A DNA stretch of 64,000 nucleotides. It comes from Candidatus Hebobacterum abditum (GTDB lineage: Bacteria; Armatimonadota; Hebobacteria; Hebobacterales; Hebobacteraceae). Both the position numbers and the translations under genes were made by a program. Every line of letters begins with the position of its first letter. Position 1 is the first letter of the stretch. This document shows, in pieces, positions 40,511 to 49,894 of this stretch. The notes under the pieces were generated by a model, which worked only from the letters and a program-made list of their open reading frames with translations, was not told the origin of the DNA and searched no databases. The stretch lies in contig JALGXW010000021.1 of assembly GCA_029821875.1 (NCBI GenBank), forward strand, positions 48,354-112,353, given 5' to 3'.

Positions 40511-41138
40511 CTGGAACCTCCACCCTTTCCCGGGCCGCGGCGAGCAGGTTCTCGAGCTGGGTGGCCCTGAGCTCGATCTCCTCTGTTATCTGGCGCACCT
40601 TGTCGCGGCACCAGTTGTAGCCGACAAGACAGAAGATGGCGATTGCGAGGCCGGTCGCGGTTGCAATGAGCGCCTCCGCCACGCCGCCGGTTATCCCGGC
40701 CGGGTGACTGGTGCCACTGATTGAGATGATCTTGAAGGCGGAGATCATCCCGAGCACGGTCCCCAGCAGTCCGAGCAGAGGCGCCAGGGTGACGATCGTG
40801 TCCAAGACCACGAGACGCCTGTTCAGCACTTGCTGGTCGGCCAGCGTCTGCTCCTCCATCGCAGAGGCGACGGGCTCCTCCCGCAGGAAGGCGCGCAGCC
40901 CAGCGGCGAGCACGTTTGCCACGGGCCCGCCGATACGCTCACACTCCGCCAAGGCCTCCGCTCCATCCCCGGCGCGGTAGGCCTGGCGTATCTTGGCGAT
41001 CAACTGGTCTCCCCCGCGGTCCGCGTTCCTGAGCGCCAGGAATCTCTCCACCAACACGGTCACGGCCAGCATCGAGCAGACTGCGAGCGGCACCATGACG
41101 GGCCCGCCCTTGGCGAGGGTGTTCAGGATATCCAGCAC
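40500..41138 (-). CDS. exbB: MotA/TolQ/ExbB proton channel family protein
   Basis: ISIFGxx-type core LLGLLGTVLGMISAFKII...GGVAEALIATATGLAIAI; GTG start preceded by GGAGGAGAG (TTG at 41141 is an alternative). Confidence 0.92.
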   Translation of the reverse strand: MLDILNTLAKGGPVMVPLAVCSMLAVTVLVERFLALRNADRGGDQLIAKIRQAYRAGDGAEALAECERIGGPVANVLAAGLRAFLREEPVASAMEEQTLADQQVLNRRLVVLDTIVTLAPLLGLLGTVLGMISAFKIISISGTSHPAGITGGVAEALIATATGLAIAIFCLVGYNWCRDKVRQITEEIELRATQLENLLAAARERVEVPVAH

Positions 41139-41440
41139 CAACTCTCCTCCAGTCCCCGGTTCGGTCGGCCAGACGCGAAGCGTTCGGCCCCGAAAGCCCT
41201 TCGGCGCCATTCGGACACGCTATTATCACTGCAAGCTTATTCCACAGTTCCGACCATTGGCTATATCTACACGGGGGGTCGTCGAACTGGGAACGGATGT
41301 CACGAAGAGGGTGTTGGGTGGCAGAGGCGCGAGCGGCACACCATACTGCGGGGAGACCCGGCCGAGTGGCCGACGGTAGCGCCTTCGATGGGCCGTGGCT
41401 CGGGCCACACATTAGCGCGACTTGCTGTGCGGGCTAGGAA

Positions 41441-41662
41441 TCAGAAGGGAGTCGTGCCGATCTCTGGATGGCGCGGCGCCACCCAAAAGACGTAGATCAT
41501 CTCGAAGAGGCCGAATGGAAGTGGTAGGGCGAACAGGACGTACCAGCCGATGTGGTCCCGTCGGGCCGCCTTCCAGAAAGCGATGCACTTCCAGAAGTAG
41601 GTCCACAGCACTACCAGCCAGGTGATGATCCAGGCCAAGATGATCTGCTGTTCGTCCGGCAT
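41441..41662 (-). CDS. Small DUF5652-like membrane protein
   Basis: MPDEQQIILAWIITWLVVLWTYFWKCIAFWKAARRDHIGWYVLFALPLPFGLFEMIYVFW. Confidence 0.65.
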   Translation of the reverse strand: MPDEQQIILAWIITWLVVLWTYFWKCIAFWKAARRDHIGWYVLFALPLPFGLFEMIYVFWVAPRHPEIGTTPF

Positions 41663-41835
41663 CGCTACCTCCGCGAACTCGCCCCGCTTCCCCGCTGGGC
41701 GGAATTCTAGCAGATTCTCGGCCGCAGCGGCTGGCCATCCCCGAGCGCACGCGCCCCGCCCTTGGGGGGAGCAGGAGGGGGCGCGGCGCCGTGGAACCCC
41801 CAAGGCATCAGCAACGCCGCCCAGGAGGTGCTGCT

Positions 41836-42108
41836 ATGACCGATGAGCAAGGGACGCCTGACGAGCGTCCGATCGGGCAGGTAACGCATTACTTCAGCAA
41901 GGCCGGCGTGATGGCAGTTGAGTTGTCGGACACGCTGTCTGTCGGCGATCAGATCCACGTGGTGGGCCACACAACCGACTTCGTCGCCAGTGTCCAGTCC
42001 ATGCAGATCGAGCACGAGGCGGTGGCGGAAGCGGGCCCCGGCGACTCCGTCGGAATCAAGGTCGAGGAGAGAGCGCGGCCCGGCGATATGGTGTATCGCA
42101 CTCCGTGA
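41836..42108 (+). CDS. Translation elongation factor-like small protein (EF-Tu domain II-like)
   Basis: IGQVTHYFSKAGVMAVELSDTLSVGDQIHVVGHTTDFVASVQSMQIEHEAVAEAGPGDSVGIKVEERARPGDMVYR; AGGAGG SD. Confidence 0.8.
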   Translation: MTDEQGTPDERPIGQVTHYFSKAGVMAVELSDTLSVGDQIHVVGHTTDFVASVQSMQIEHEAVAEAGPGDSVGIKVEERARPGDMVYRTP

Positions 42109-42139
42109 AGGGGCGGGCCAAGCGCGCGCTGAGCCGCCA

Positions 42140-42169
42140 TTGACACGACGCCGCGCCCTCTGATAGACT
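42140..42169 (+). promoter_or_regulatory. Putative sigma70-type promoter of the tRNA pair
   Basis: TTGACA (42140-42145) - 18 bp - TAGACT (42164-42169), about 15 nt before the first tRNA. Confidence 0.65.
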
Positions 42170-42184
42170 CCAAGATGTCGGGGC

Positions 42185-42260
42185 CGCGGCGTGGTGCAAT
42201 TGGCAGCACGCCTGACTCTGGATCACGAAGTTCTAGGTTCGAGTCCCAGCCCCGCAGCCA
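42185..42260 (+). tRNA. tRNA-Gln(CTG)-like, with several stem mismatches (possible pseudo-tRNA)
   Basis: D arm gtgc-aattggca-gcac, anticodon loop CTCTGGA (CTG), T loop TTCGAGT, encoded GCCA end; mismatches in acceptor, anticodon and T stems. Confidence 0.6.
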
Positions 42261-42271
42261 GCTGTAAGCAA

Positions 42272-42348
42272 GGCCCCGTCGTCTAGTGGTCTAGGATACG
42301 TGGTTCTCAGCCACGAGATCGCGGGTTCGAATCCCGCCGGGGCTACCA
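42272..42348 (+). tRNA. tRNA-Glu(CTC)
   Basis: GGCCCCG...CGTGG-TTCTCAG-CCACG...GCGGG-TTCGAAT-CCCGC-CGGGGCT-A-CCA; all stems pair (one G-U at 1-72). Confidence 0.95.
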
Positions 42349-42537
42349 CGAATCAGCGAAGCGGGACGTATAGGGCAGTAGCCTTGGGCGCTGATCGTAT
42401 GGCGCCGTGTCTCCTGCCCTTCTTGCTGGCCCCGGTTTCCCAGCTGAGCGCCGTGAGAGGCAGGATAGGACTGGCTGAGAGATGAAGGGAATTGCCCAGG
42501 AATCTTCGGACAGAGTTTCTAGACAGACCAGGTGAGC

Positions 42538-43815
42538 ATGGACGCGATTGAATGGAACCTACCGCCTGAAGAGAGAACCCACCTCCGCGACCTCGCCGGG
42601 AAGCAGGCCGAGTACGCCGCGCTCCCTGTCATGGCGGAGCGGAAGCAGATGTGGTACGACCTCAACGACGCCCGACCGGGCGCGCGGCCTCCGGTCATCA
42701 TCGAGACCTGGACCTTCGACCGCGACTTCATGCCTGCCAGCGTGTTCCGCTGCACCAGTGACGTCGGCCGCGGCATTGAGCGCCAGCTGCTTCGCAACGT
42801 CCGCAACCACGAACTCATCGATGACGACAAGGTCATAGCGGACACCTTCGACATCGGGTGGTTCGTCGACATCGACGACTTCGGCGTGCACATCCCAATC
42901 GAGTCAGTCCCCGACGGACAGGGCGTCGCAACCGGATATCGCTTCCTCCATCCCATCAACAACCTGGAAGAGGACCTCGCCCTTCTCAAACCGGCAACCT
43001 GCCACGTCGACCGGGAACGGACCATGGCCTGGAAGTCCTTTCTCGAAGATCTGCTGGACGGCATCCTGCCCGTTGAGATCCGAACCGGCGCTTTCGGTCG
43101 CGGTATGCTCACCCACGCCGTCGTCGGGCTGATGGGTATGGAAGCCTTCTTCGTGGCGATGCACGAGAGCCCCGATGAGACCCACCAGCTCATGGCCTAC
43201 TTGCGCGACAACTGTCTGCGCGTTATGCGCTGGGCGGAAGCAGAAGGACTGCTGCGGGTCAACAACGGCAACCAAGACAGCTTCGGATCCAGCTACAACT
43301 TCACCGCCAAGCTGCCGGCCTCGCGATCGGATGACGGCGCGGTGCAGCTCTCCGACATGTGGGGCTGTGCCAACAGCCAGGAGACCGTGGGCGTCTCGCC
43401 GGCGATGTTCCACGACTTCTGCTTCCCCTACTACCGCGACGTCTGCGAGCCGCTCGGGCTGCTCTACTACGGCTGCTGCGAGCCGGTCCACTCCTTCTGG
43501 GACGACATCAGCCAGCTCCCCCATCTCAAGAAGGTGTCGATCTCTCGCTGGTGCGATCAGCGCGTTGTGGGCGAAGCCCTCCAGGGCACGGACATCGTCT
43601 TCTCCCGCAAGCCCAACCCGAACCTCCTCGGCGTGGATGTGGCGCTGGACGAAGATGGCTGGGCCGCCCACACACGCGAGTCCCTGGAGGCCGCCCCGGG
43701 CGTCTTCATGGAGTTCATCGTGCGCGACGTTTACACGGTCCACGGCAACCTGGACAAACCCCGCCGCGCCGTCGAGCTCGCCCGCCGCGAAATCGACCGC
43801 CACTACAAGTCCTGA
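42538..43815 (+). CDS. Uroporphyrinogen decarboxylase (URO-D)-family protein
   Basis: DNCLRVMRWAEAEGLLRVNNG..., GLLYYGCCEPVHSFWDDISQLPHLKKVSISRWCD typical of URO-D superfamily methyltransferase-like proteins. Confidence 0.7.
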   Translation: MDAIEWNLPPEERTHLRDLAGKQAEYAALPVMAERKQMWYDLNDARPGARPPVIIETWTFDRDFMPASVFRCTSDVGRGIERQLLRNVRNHELIDDDKVIADTFDIGWFVDIDDFGVHIPIESVPDGQGVATGYRFLHPINNLEEDLALLKPATCHVDRERTMAWKSFLEDLLDGILPVEIRTGAFGRGMLTHAVVGLMGMEAFFVAMHESPDETHQLMAYLRDNCLRVMRWAEAEGLLRVNNGNQDSFGSSYNFTAKLPASRSDDGAVQLSDMWGCANSQETVGVSPAMFHDFCFPYYRDVCEPLGLLYYGCCEPVHSFWDDISQLPHLKKVSISRWCDQRVVGEALQGTDIVFSRKPNPNLLGVDVALDEDGWAAHTRESLEAAPGVFMEFIVRDVYTVHGNLDKPRRAVELARREIDRHYKS

Positions 43816-43895
43816 CGCGCCCTGATCCCTGCACGCGCCTACTACAGCGCGTCGCCGCTGGCCGGAGGAGTTGTCCGACTGACGCGTGCGGCGAG

Positions 43896-44201
43896 CTACG
43901 ACCACTTCCTACCCAAGGCCTCTAGGCCCGCTGCGGCCAGGTCATCCGGACTCATGACGATGTGGAACTCGACATCGGCCTCGAACTCGAGGAACCACGG
44001 CTCCGCCAAGGCCGGCACCCTCGATGGGTCAGCCACCTCGACGATCATGATCGCGCTGCGATGCCCGCCGTACTCACTGAAGTAGACCGCTTCGGGCTTC
44101 GCGTCTTCGATGATTCCCCCCATCTTCTTGGCGATCGTCCCCTCTCGGACAGCGGCATTGAACTTCCCGTGGGGCAGGTGCACGTGCATCAACATCTTCA
44201 T
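43896..44201 (-). CDS. Small hypothetical protein (DUF3303-like ferredoxin-fold candidate)
   Basis: MKMLMHVHLPHGKFNAAVREGTIAKKMGGIIEDAKPEAVYFSEYGGHRSAIMIVEVADPSRVPALAEPWFLEFEADVEFHIVMSPDDLAAAG. Confidence 0.6.
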   Translation of the reverse strand: MKMLMHVHLPHGKFNAAVREGTIAKKMGGIIEDAKPEAVYFSEYGGHRSAIMIVEVADPSRVPALAEPWFLEFEADVEFHIVMSPDDLAAAGLEALGRKWS

Positions 44202-44635
44202 CGGGGTCTCCTTTGCTGTGATGGCAACTTCCAGTGGGGCGCTTCGCGGCGATCGCGTGCCGCCGCACCCTCTCCATACTCCCGCCGTTGGGGGCATGCG
44301 TCAACGCGAATTCAGAGTTCGCGCGGCCAAACTCAACCGTCTGCAGGAAGACGGCGACAGCCACGCACGGCCACCGGATGCCGTCGCCCATCTGTGGCTG
44401 GTGCCGGGACCGGGATGTGAGCTGGGAACACCCGGGATTGCCAGTCTGGTGCGCCACCAGCGGCGCTGGACCGGCGCCCAAGCGGGCGGCCGGTCTGCCA
44501 GGACGCCGGTCACATCGATCTCCCCCTGACCGGCGGCCTTGAACGCTATCGCCCCCAATGCTAGTGCCGCCACAGCTGCGGTGGGGCCTCCGCTAGCAGA
44601 GGTAGACATGCCTGACTGGTTGGCAACGCGCTGGT

Positions 44636-46039
44636 CTACTCGCATGCTGCTTCGGTCGCTGCTCCTGGGTCGCGCCTCCTCACACTCGCCGCAAGCCAGA
44701 TCAACAGCGGGACTCCGTACTCTCCCAGTGTCACCCACCAGATCTCGTTGTGATGGCCGGCGAAGTCATGGGCATAGAAGCCGAAGATGGTGCCGGTGAG
44801 CACAAGCCAGGCGAGCGAGCGCTGGAGGCAGAGGAAGGGAAGAGTCCAGGCGAGATACCAGGGGTAGACCGCGGGAGTGAGGAGGAAGAAGCCCATGAGC
44901 GCCTGGAGGGATAGGCGGATGGCATCTCGAGTATTGTACGAACGGGGACGCGTGAAGATCAGCCATGCAAGCCAGGCGGCAAGGGCGATTCCACACACCA
45001 CACGTGCGATTGCATCATGATGGAGCGTCAAGCGGGAGAAGGCAAGGTCGACGAGCGCGAAGACGCTGCTGTTGCCGGTCCACTTCTGAGCGTAGAGCGT
45101 GAGACCGCGGAACAGGTCCGTTCCGGCGGAGAGGAACGGCACATAGGCGAGGAACCCGACGAGCAGGAGCGCAAGGAGAAAGTGTCGGCGGTGCGGCTTG
45201 GCCGCGAGCGCGAGGAAGGGAACCGCGACTAGGGCATAGCCCTTCGAGAGGACGCTCAGGGCGAGCGACGCACCGGCGGCGACCCGACCCGGCCCGGAGC
45301 GCACGAGCAACAGGCGAACGGATAGCACGAGGAAGAAGATGCCTACGCTGTCGAGATGTCCGCGGCCGACGACCTCACACACAGCAAGAGGGTGCCAGGC
45401 ATAGCAGATGACCCACGCGGCTGGGCGCCCGAGCCGGCGGATGAGATCGGCCAGCAGCAGCACGGTGAGGGCGTCGAAGAGGGCCAGCACGAGCTTGAGT
45501 TCGATGACCGGATTGAGGGGCAAGAGGCCGGCGAGGGCAAAGACGTACTGGGCGACGGGGGGATAGGCCGCGGGGACGGACTTGTGCTGCACCAGTCCCC
45601 ACACCCAATCGTGCAGCGGCGCAAGCTCCGGCGATCTCGGGGAGTGAGCATAGGGATTCATGCCCGCCCGCACGACGCGACCTTCCCAGAGGTAGCGGTA
45701 CATGTCTGATGAGGCGGGGCCCCGAGCAGGTGCCACCGCGACCCGAAAGAGAAGGCCTGCCAGGATGATCAGCAGCGTCCATCGGCGAGAGGCGGCGGAG
45801 CGGGCCCGCCAGATGGAAAGCGTGGGAATGAGGAACACGAGAAAGCCGGCGAACAGCAGCACGAGCTGCTGCGGCCGGTCGGCGAGGGTGCGGTCAGTGT
45901 GGGCGAAGGAGCGATAGATCCACCAGAGCAGGGCGGCCGAGGCGAGTAGGATGATCCCGAGGGGCCACTCGCGCCAGGCGGCGCGGGCCGGACACGGAAC
46001 CGAAGGTCTTCGACGGCCAGTCATAGGCGGACGTCCCAC
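44636..46039 (-). CDS. Polytopic membrane glycosyltransferase (GT87/MptB-like mannosyltransferase superfamily)
   Basis: 467 aa, about 12 TM; SSDMYRYLWEGRVVRAGMNPYAHSPRSPEL loop typical of GT-C enzymes. Confidence 0.8.
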   Translation of the reverse strand: MGRPPMTGRRRPSVPCPARAAWREWPLGIILLASAALLWWIYRSFAHTDRTLADRPQQLVLLFAGFLVFLIPTLSIWRARSAASRRWTLLIILAGLLFRVAVAPARGPASSDMYRYLWEGRVVRAGMNPYAHSPRSPELAPLHDWVWGLVQHKSVPAAYPPVAQYVFALAGLLPLNPVIELKLVLALFDALTVLLLADLIRRLGRPAAWVICYAWHPLAVCEVVGRGHLDSVGIFFLVLSVRLLLVRSGPGRVAAGASLALSVLSKGYALVAVPFLALAAKPHRRHFLLALLLVGFLAYVPFLSAGTDLFRGLTLYAQKWTGNSSVFALVDLAFSRLTLHHDAIARVVCGIALAAWLAWLIFTRPRSYNTRDAIRLSLQALMGFFLLTPAVYPWYLAWTLPFLCLQRSLAWLVLTGTIFGFYAHDFAGHHNEIWWVTLGEYGVPLLIWLAASVRRRDPGAATEAACE

Positions 46040-46108
46040 TGCTCGGCGCTTCGAGATGGTCGCGTCAGTCGCCGACGGCGGCCGGAGATCTCAAGTGCCC
46101 TTCCGCGT

Positions 46109-47119
46109 TCAGCGAAGCCTCGCAACAACCTTCGTGCCGAGCCAGGCGCCGGGGACGAGCCCGGCCAAGTACAGCCATCCGCTGATGGCGAGGGAGGGGA
46201 GCGCGCTGAACATCCCGCCGATGTTGCAGCCATGAGCGGCCCGGATGCCCCACCCCATCAGAATGCCTCCGAGGAGAGCGACCAGGAGGTCGCCGCGTCT
46301 CGATGGCCAGGTGAGGCGGAACTCCTTCTGCAGGAGGCTCGACAGCGCCGCGCCCAGGACGAGGCCCGCGTTGAGCGCGAGGGGGGGAGCAACGGCGGCG
46401 AGGGAGACCCCCGGGGCCGACCGCACGACGGAGGGTATCATGGCGAGGGGATAGCCGACAGTCCAGGGGGAAGCGATCGCCATCTGGGCTGTGTTCAGGA
46501 GGCCAAGGGCGGCGCCGCCCAACACCGCGGGCGCGGCCAAGGAGGACAGTCGAAAAGGGCGCGTGCCGTCGGCGCCGCCGGGCCGCGGGCCGGTTCGCAG
46601 CAGGACCAGCCACAAGGCGCCGAGAGCGAGGGCAGTGAGGGAGACGCCGAGGAAAGGGCCGACCCACTCGGCGACCGACAGGGCCGGCGCCGCCAGCGGA
46701 ATCCAGCGGGAGAACAGCGGCTCAAAGGGGAACGTGGCGGCGCCGGCCAGGATGCCCGCGAAGACGGCCCAGGCGACGCAATAGCCCTCCCCCAGGCGCT
46801 GCAATGTGCCCGCGGCGCACATTCCGGCGACCGTCATGCCGAGCCCGAAGAGCACGCCGCCGAAGAGCGTGCCGATGCCTGCAGAGGGCAGGAGCAGATG
46901 GGAGGCAACCGGGAGCCCGAGCTGGTGCCGGGCGGCCATGACCGCGCCGAAGCCTAGGGTGGCCAGCAGGAGCCCAGCCATGATCCCGCTGACCGCCTCG
47001 CGGGAGCGCAGAAGGAAGAGCTCGAAAGCGGCCATGGCGAAGCAGAAGCCGGAGCGGTTGAGGATCACCCCGTAGGTCAGGCCGAAGAGCGCGAATATGA
47101 GGACAAGGCGGGCATCCAT
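46109..47119 (-). CDS. YeeE/YedE (TsuA-like) thiosulfate/sulfur transporter
   Basis: 336 aa; GMTVAGMCAAGTLQRLGEGYCVAW and IRAAHGCNIGGMFSALP motifs. Confidence 0.88.
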   Translation of the reverse strand: MDARLVLIFALFGLTYGVILNRSGFCFAMAAFELFLLRSREAVSGIMAGLLLATLGFGAVMAARHQLGLPVASHLLLPSAGIGTLFGGVLFGLGMTVAGMCAAGTLQRLGEGYCVAWAVFAGILAGAATFPFEPLFSRWIPLAAPALSVAEWVGPFLGVSLTALALGALWLVLLRTGPRPGGADGTRPFRLSSLAAPAVLGGAALGLLNTAQMAIASPWTVGYPLAMIPSVVRSAPGVSLAAVAPPLALNAGLVLGAALSSLLQKEFRLTWPSRRGDLLVALLGGILMGWGIRAAHGCNIGGMFSALPSLAISGWLYLAGLVPGAWLGTKVVARLR

Positions 47120-47191
47120 ATTCTGCCACTAGTCCGAAGCTGGCGAGGTCGCCTCCCCACCGTCGCCGCCCGGCCACACGGAAGTGAGCGA

Positions 47192-47482
47192 CTATCCCCC
47201 GGCCAGAGGAAGAAGGACGGTAATCACGTCGCCGGAACGGAGCCGGCTCGTCTCGAGTTCGTCAACCGTCTGGTTGTTCAAGAGAAGGATGAGGCTGCGG
47301 AGGCGGTTGCCTCGAGAGTCGAAGAGCATGGGACGGACCGACTCTCCCTGCTCGTCTGCAAACCGAGCCAACGCTTCCGCCACCGTCAATCCCGCGTAGG
47401 GAACGGAGACGAGCTTCTCCCCCACTACTTCCCGCAACGGGCCGAACAGACGCAGCTCCACAAGATCACCATTGGTGCTCAC
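47192..47482 (-). CDS. ThiS/MoaD-like sulfur carrier protein
   Basis: VELRLFGPLREVVG...LLLNNQTVDELETSRLRSGDVITVLLPLAGG with C-terminal GG. Confidence 0.9.
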   Translation of the reverse strand: MSTNGDLVELRLFGPLREVVGEKLVSVPYAGLTVAEALARFADEQGESVRPMLFDSRGNRLRSLILLLNNQTVDELETSRLRSGDVITVLLPLAGG

Positions 47483-48315
47483 GATTGAACCTCCGGATTA
47501 CTCTCTATGCCACCGCGAAGGCGGCAGAACTCCTCGTAGTCGATGGGGGCCGTGATCGTCGGCCGGTCGCCGCAGACCGGACAGCCGGGGTCTCGCGGTA
47601 TCTCGACGGAGCGAAAGCTCATCTCGAGTCCATCGAAGACGAGCAGGCGGCCGATAAGGGGGTCGCCGATACCGAGGATGAGCTTGAGGACTTCGGCCGC
47701 TTGGATGCTGCCAACGATTCCGGCGACGGCACCGAGGATTCCAGCTTCCTGGCAGCTCGGGACGAGGCCCGGGGGCGGTGGCTCAGGGTAGAGGCATCGG
47801 TAACAGGGTCCGCGGCCGGGCACGATGGTGGTGACGTGGCCCTCGAAGCGCAGGATGCCAGCGTGAGAGAGCGGCTTGCCCTGCATGACACAGGCATCGT
47901 TGACCAGGTATCGGGTGGGGAAGTTGTCGGCGCCGTCCACGACGACATCGTAGTCGGCTACCACGTTGAGAACGTTGGCAGAGTCGAGGCGACACTGATG
48001 CGGGACGACGCAGACATCGGGGTTGATGCCCTCCATCGTCTCCCGAGCGGAGAGGCACTTCGGCCGTCCCAGGTCGGCGGTGGTGTGAAGGATCTGGCGT
48101 TGAAGGTTGCTCAGGTCGACGGCATCCGAGTCGACGAGGCCGATGGTGCCGACGCCGGCCGCGGCGAGGTAGAGGCCCACCGGGGAGCCCAGCCCGCCCG
48201 CGCCGACGATGAGCACGCGGCTCTCGAGCAGCTTGCTCTGCCCCTTGCCACCGACCTCCCGGAGGATGATGTGGCGGCTGTATCGCTCGATCTGCCCCTC
48301 GGAGAAGTCGCTCAT
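47479..48315 (-). CDS. ThiF/MoeB/HesA family adenylyltransferase
   Basis: RYSRHIILREVGGKGQSKLLESRVLIVGAGGLGSPVGLYLAAAGVG; CYRC and CPVC zinc ligands; no rhodanese domain. Confidence 0.93.
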   Translation of the reverse strand: MSDFSEGQIERYSRHIILREVGGKGQSKLLESRVLIVGAGGLGSPVGLYLAAAGVGTIGLVDSDAVDLSNLQRQILHTTADLGRPKCLSARETMEGINPDVCVVPHQCRLDSANVLNVVADYDVVVDGADNFPTRYLVNDACVMQGKPLSHAGILRFEGHVTTIVPGRGPCYRCLYPEPPPPGLVPSCQEAGILGAVAGIVGSIQAAEVLKLILGIGDPLIGRLLVFDGLEMSFRSVEIPRDPGCPVCGDRPTITAPIDYEEFCRLRGGIESNPEVQS

Positions 48316-48563
48316 GGAGCGCTCTCCTCAGCGCGCTCGATGCAGATGCGGACAGCGCCGTTCTGCGAGATGGCATGGACAATCCTGTGTCCCTCCATCT
48401 TGGCGCTCCTGGGGACGTTGCGCTCCGGGTTCCCCTGATCCACGATCACTTCGATCCTGCGGCCGGGCTCCATCTCTTCGAGACGGAGCTTGGTCTTGAC
48501 CCAGTTGAGGGGACAGGGAGTGCCCCGCAGGTCGAGGCAGCACTCGGGCGCTCTCTCAGTCAT
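48312..48563 (-). CDS. TusA-like sulfurtransferase (CPLN subtype)
   Basis: CLDLRGTPCPLNWVKTKLRLEEMEPGRRIEVIVDQG. Start trimmed from 48833. Confidence 0.9.
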   Translation of the reverse strand: MTERAPECCLDLRGTPCPLNWVKTKLRLEEMEPGRRIEVIVDQGNPERNVPRSAKMEGHRIVHAISQNGAVRICIERAEESAP

Positions 48564-49740
48564 GAGGGACCCTCTCCGCCAATGCAGGGCGATGGGCGGA
48601 CATGTCCCGGAGGCGCTTGACGATGCGTGGGAACACCTCGAGAAGCCGATCGACCTCTTCAGCCGTGTTGCCCCGCCCCACTGTGATCCGAATGGAGCTA
48701 CGGGCGATGTCGGGCGGCAGGCCGAGGGCGAGGAGAACGTGGGAGGGTTCGGACACGCCTGAGGTGCACGCGGAGCCCGTTGAGACGGCAAAGCCCTCTT
48801 GATCGAGGTCGAGCAGCAGGGCCTCTCCTTCAATGCCGGCGACGCAGAAGCTGGCGCTATTGGGGAGCCTCTGCGTGGGGTGCCCTGTCAACAGCACGTC
48901 GGGGATGGCGCCGAGGATACCGCCGATGATCTGGTCGCGCAGTCCGCTGGTATGCGCTGTCTCCTGCTCCATCTCTTCGCCCGCGAGACGGGCGGCCTCG
49001 CCGAGGCCGACGATGCCCGCGACGTTCTCGGTGCTGGCGCGCCGGCCGCTCTCCTGGCCCCCGCCATGGACGTAGGAGGTGATGGTGACGCCGTCGCGCA
49101 TGAAGAGGGCACCTACCCCCTTGGGACCGTAGAGCTTGTGGGCGGAGAGGGAGAGCAGATCGATGTTCATCCGGCGGACGTCGATGGGCACGTGCCCGAC
49201 CGTCTGCACGGCATCCGTGTGAAAGAGAACGCCGCGCTCTCTGCAGACAGCGCCGATCTCGGCGATCGGCTCGATGGTCCCCATTTCATTATTGGCATGC
49301 ATGACGGAGACGAGAATGGTCCGATCGGTGATGGCGGAGCGGACGGCATCGGGATCGACGAGACCGGCCTCATCGACCGGCAGGTGAGTCGCGCGAACAC
49401 CGACGCGCCCGAGATGCTCGACCGTGTCATGGATGGCATGGTGCTCGATGGCGGAGGTGATGATGTGATCGCCCTTGTCCCCCAGCGCATGCGCGACACC
49501 GGCCAAGGCATGGTTGTCGGCTTCCGTGCCACTGCCGGTGAAGACGATCTCGTCCGAATCGGCCCCAAGCAGTGTGGCCAGGTGCGTCCGAGCCCTTTCG
49601 ACGCCCTCCAGCGCGGCCACGCCTTCCAGGTGGAGGCTCGACGGGTTGCCCCAGTGCTCAGTGTAGTACGGCAGCATCGCCTGGAGCACTTCGGGTCGCG
49701 TTGGCGTGGTCGCCGCGTGGTCGAAGTAGACGCGTTCCAT
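48556..49740 (-). CDS. Cysteine desulfurase (NifS/IscS-like)
   Basis: VYFDHAATTPTRPEVL, SLSAHKLYGPKGVG (PLP Lys), STGSACTSG active-site Cys loop. Confidence 0.95.
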   Translation of the reverse strand: MERVYFDHAATTPTRPEVLQAMLPYYTEHWGNPSSLHLEGVAALEGVERARTHLATLLGADSDEIVFTGSGTEADNHALAGVAHALGDKGDHIITSAIEHHAIHDTVEHLGRVGVRATHLPVDEAGLVDPDAVRSAITDRTILVSVMHANNEMGTIEPIAEIGAVCRERGVLFHTDAVQTVGHVPIDVRRMNIDLLSLSAHKLYGPKGVGALFMRDGVTITSYVHGGGQESGRRASTENVAGIVGLGEAARLAGEEMEQETAHTSGLRDQIIGGILGAIPDVLLTGHPTQRLPNSASFCVAGIEGEALLLDLDQEGFAVSTGSACTSGVSEPSHVLLALGLPPDIARSSIRITVGRGNTAEEVDRLLEVFPRIVKRLRDMSAHRPALAERVPHD

Positions 49741-49894
49741 GCGATCCCCTTGTACCGGATTCATCGCGCCGAGCAGTGCTCGACGGCCGGCCTCACTTCC
49801 ATATTATATGGTAACGAGGGAGGTTACGCCCGTGTGAACATCCCGCGAACAATTGCCGTCTCTCCCGGTCGGCGGAGGGACTGGCGCAGGCGGC

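Noticed and set aside
44301-44738. 145-aa minus-strand ORF between the DUF3303-like and GT87-like genes
   Set aside because: Overlaps the 3' end of the membrane glycosyltransferase; composition irregular; a short hydrophobic stretch alone is insufficient evidence.
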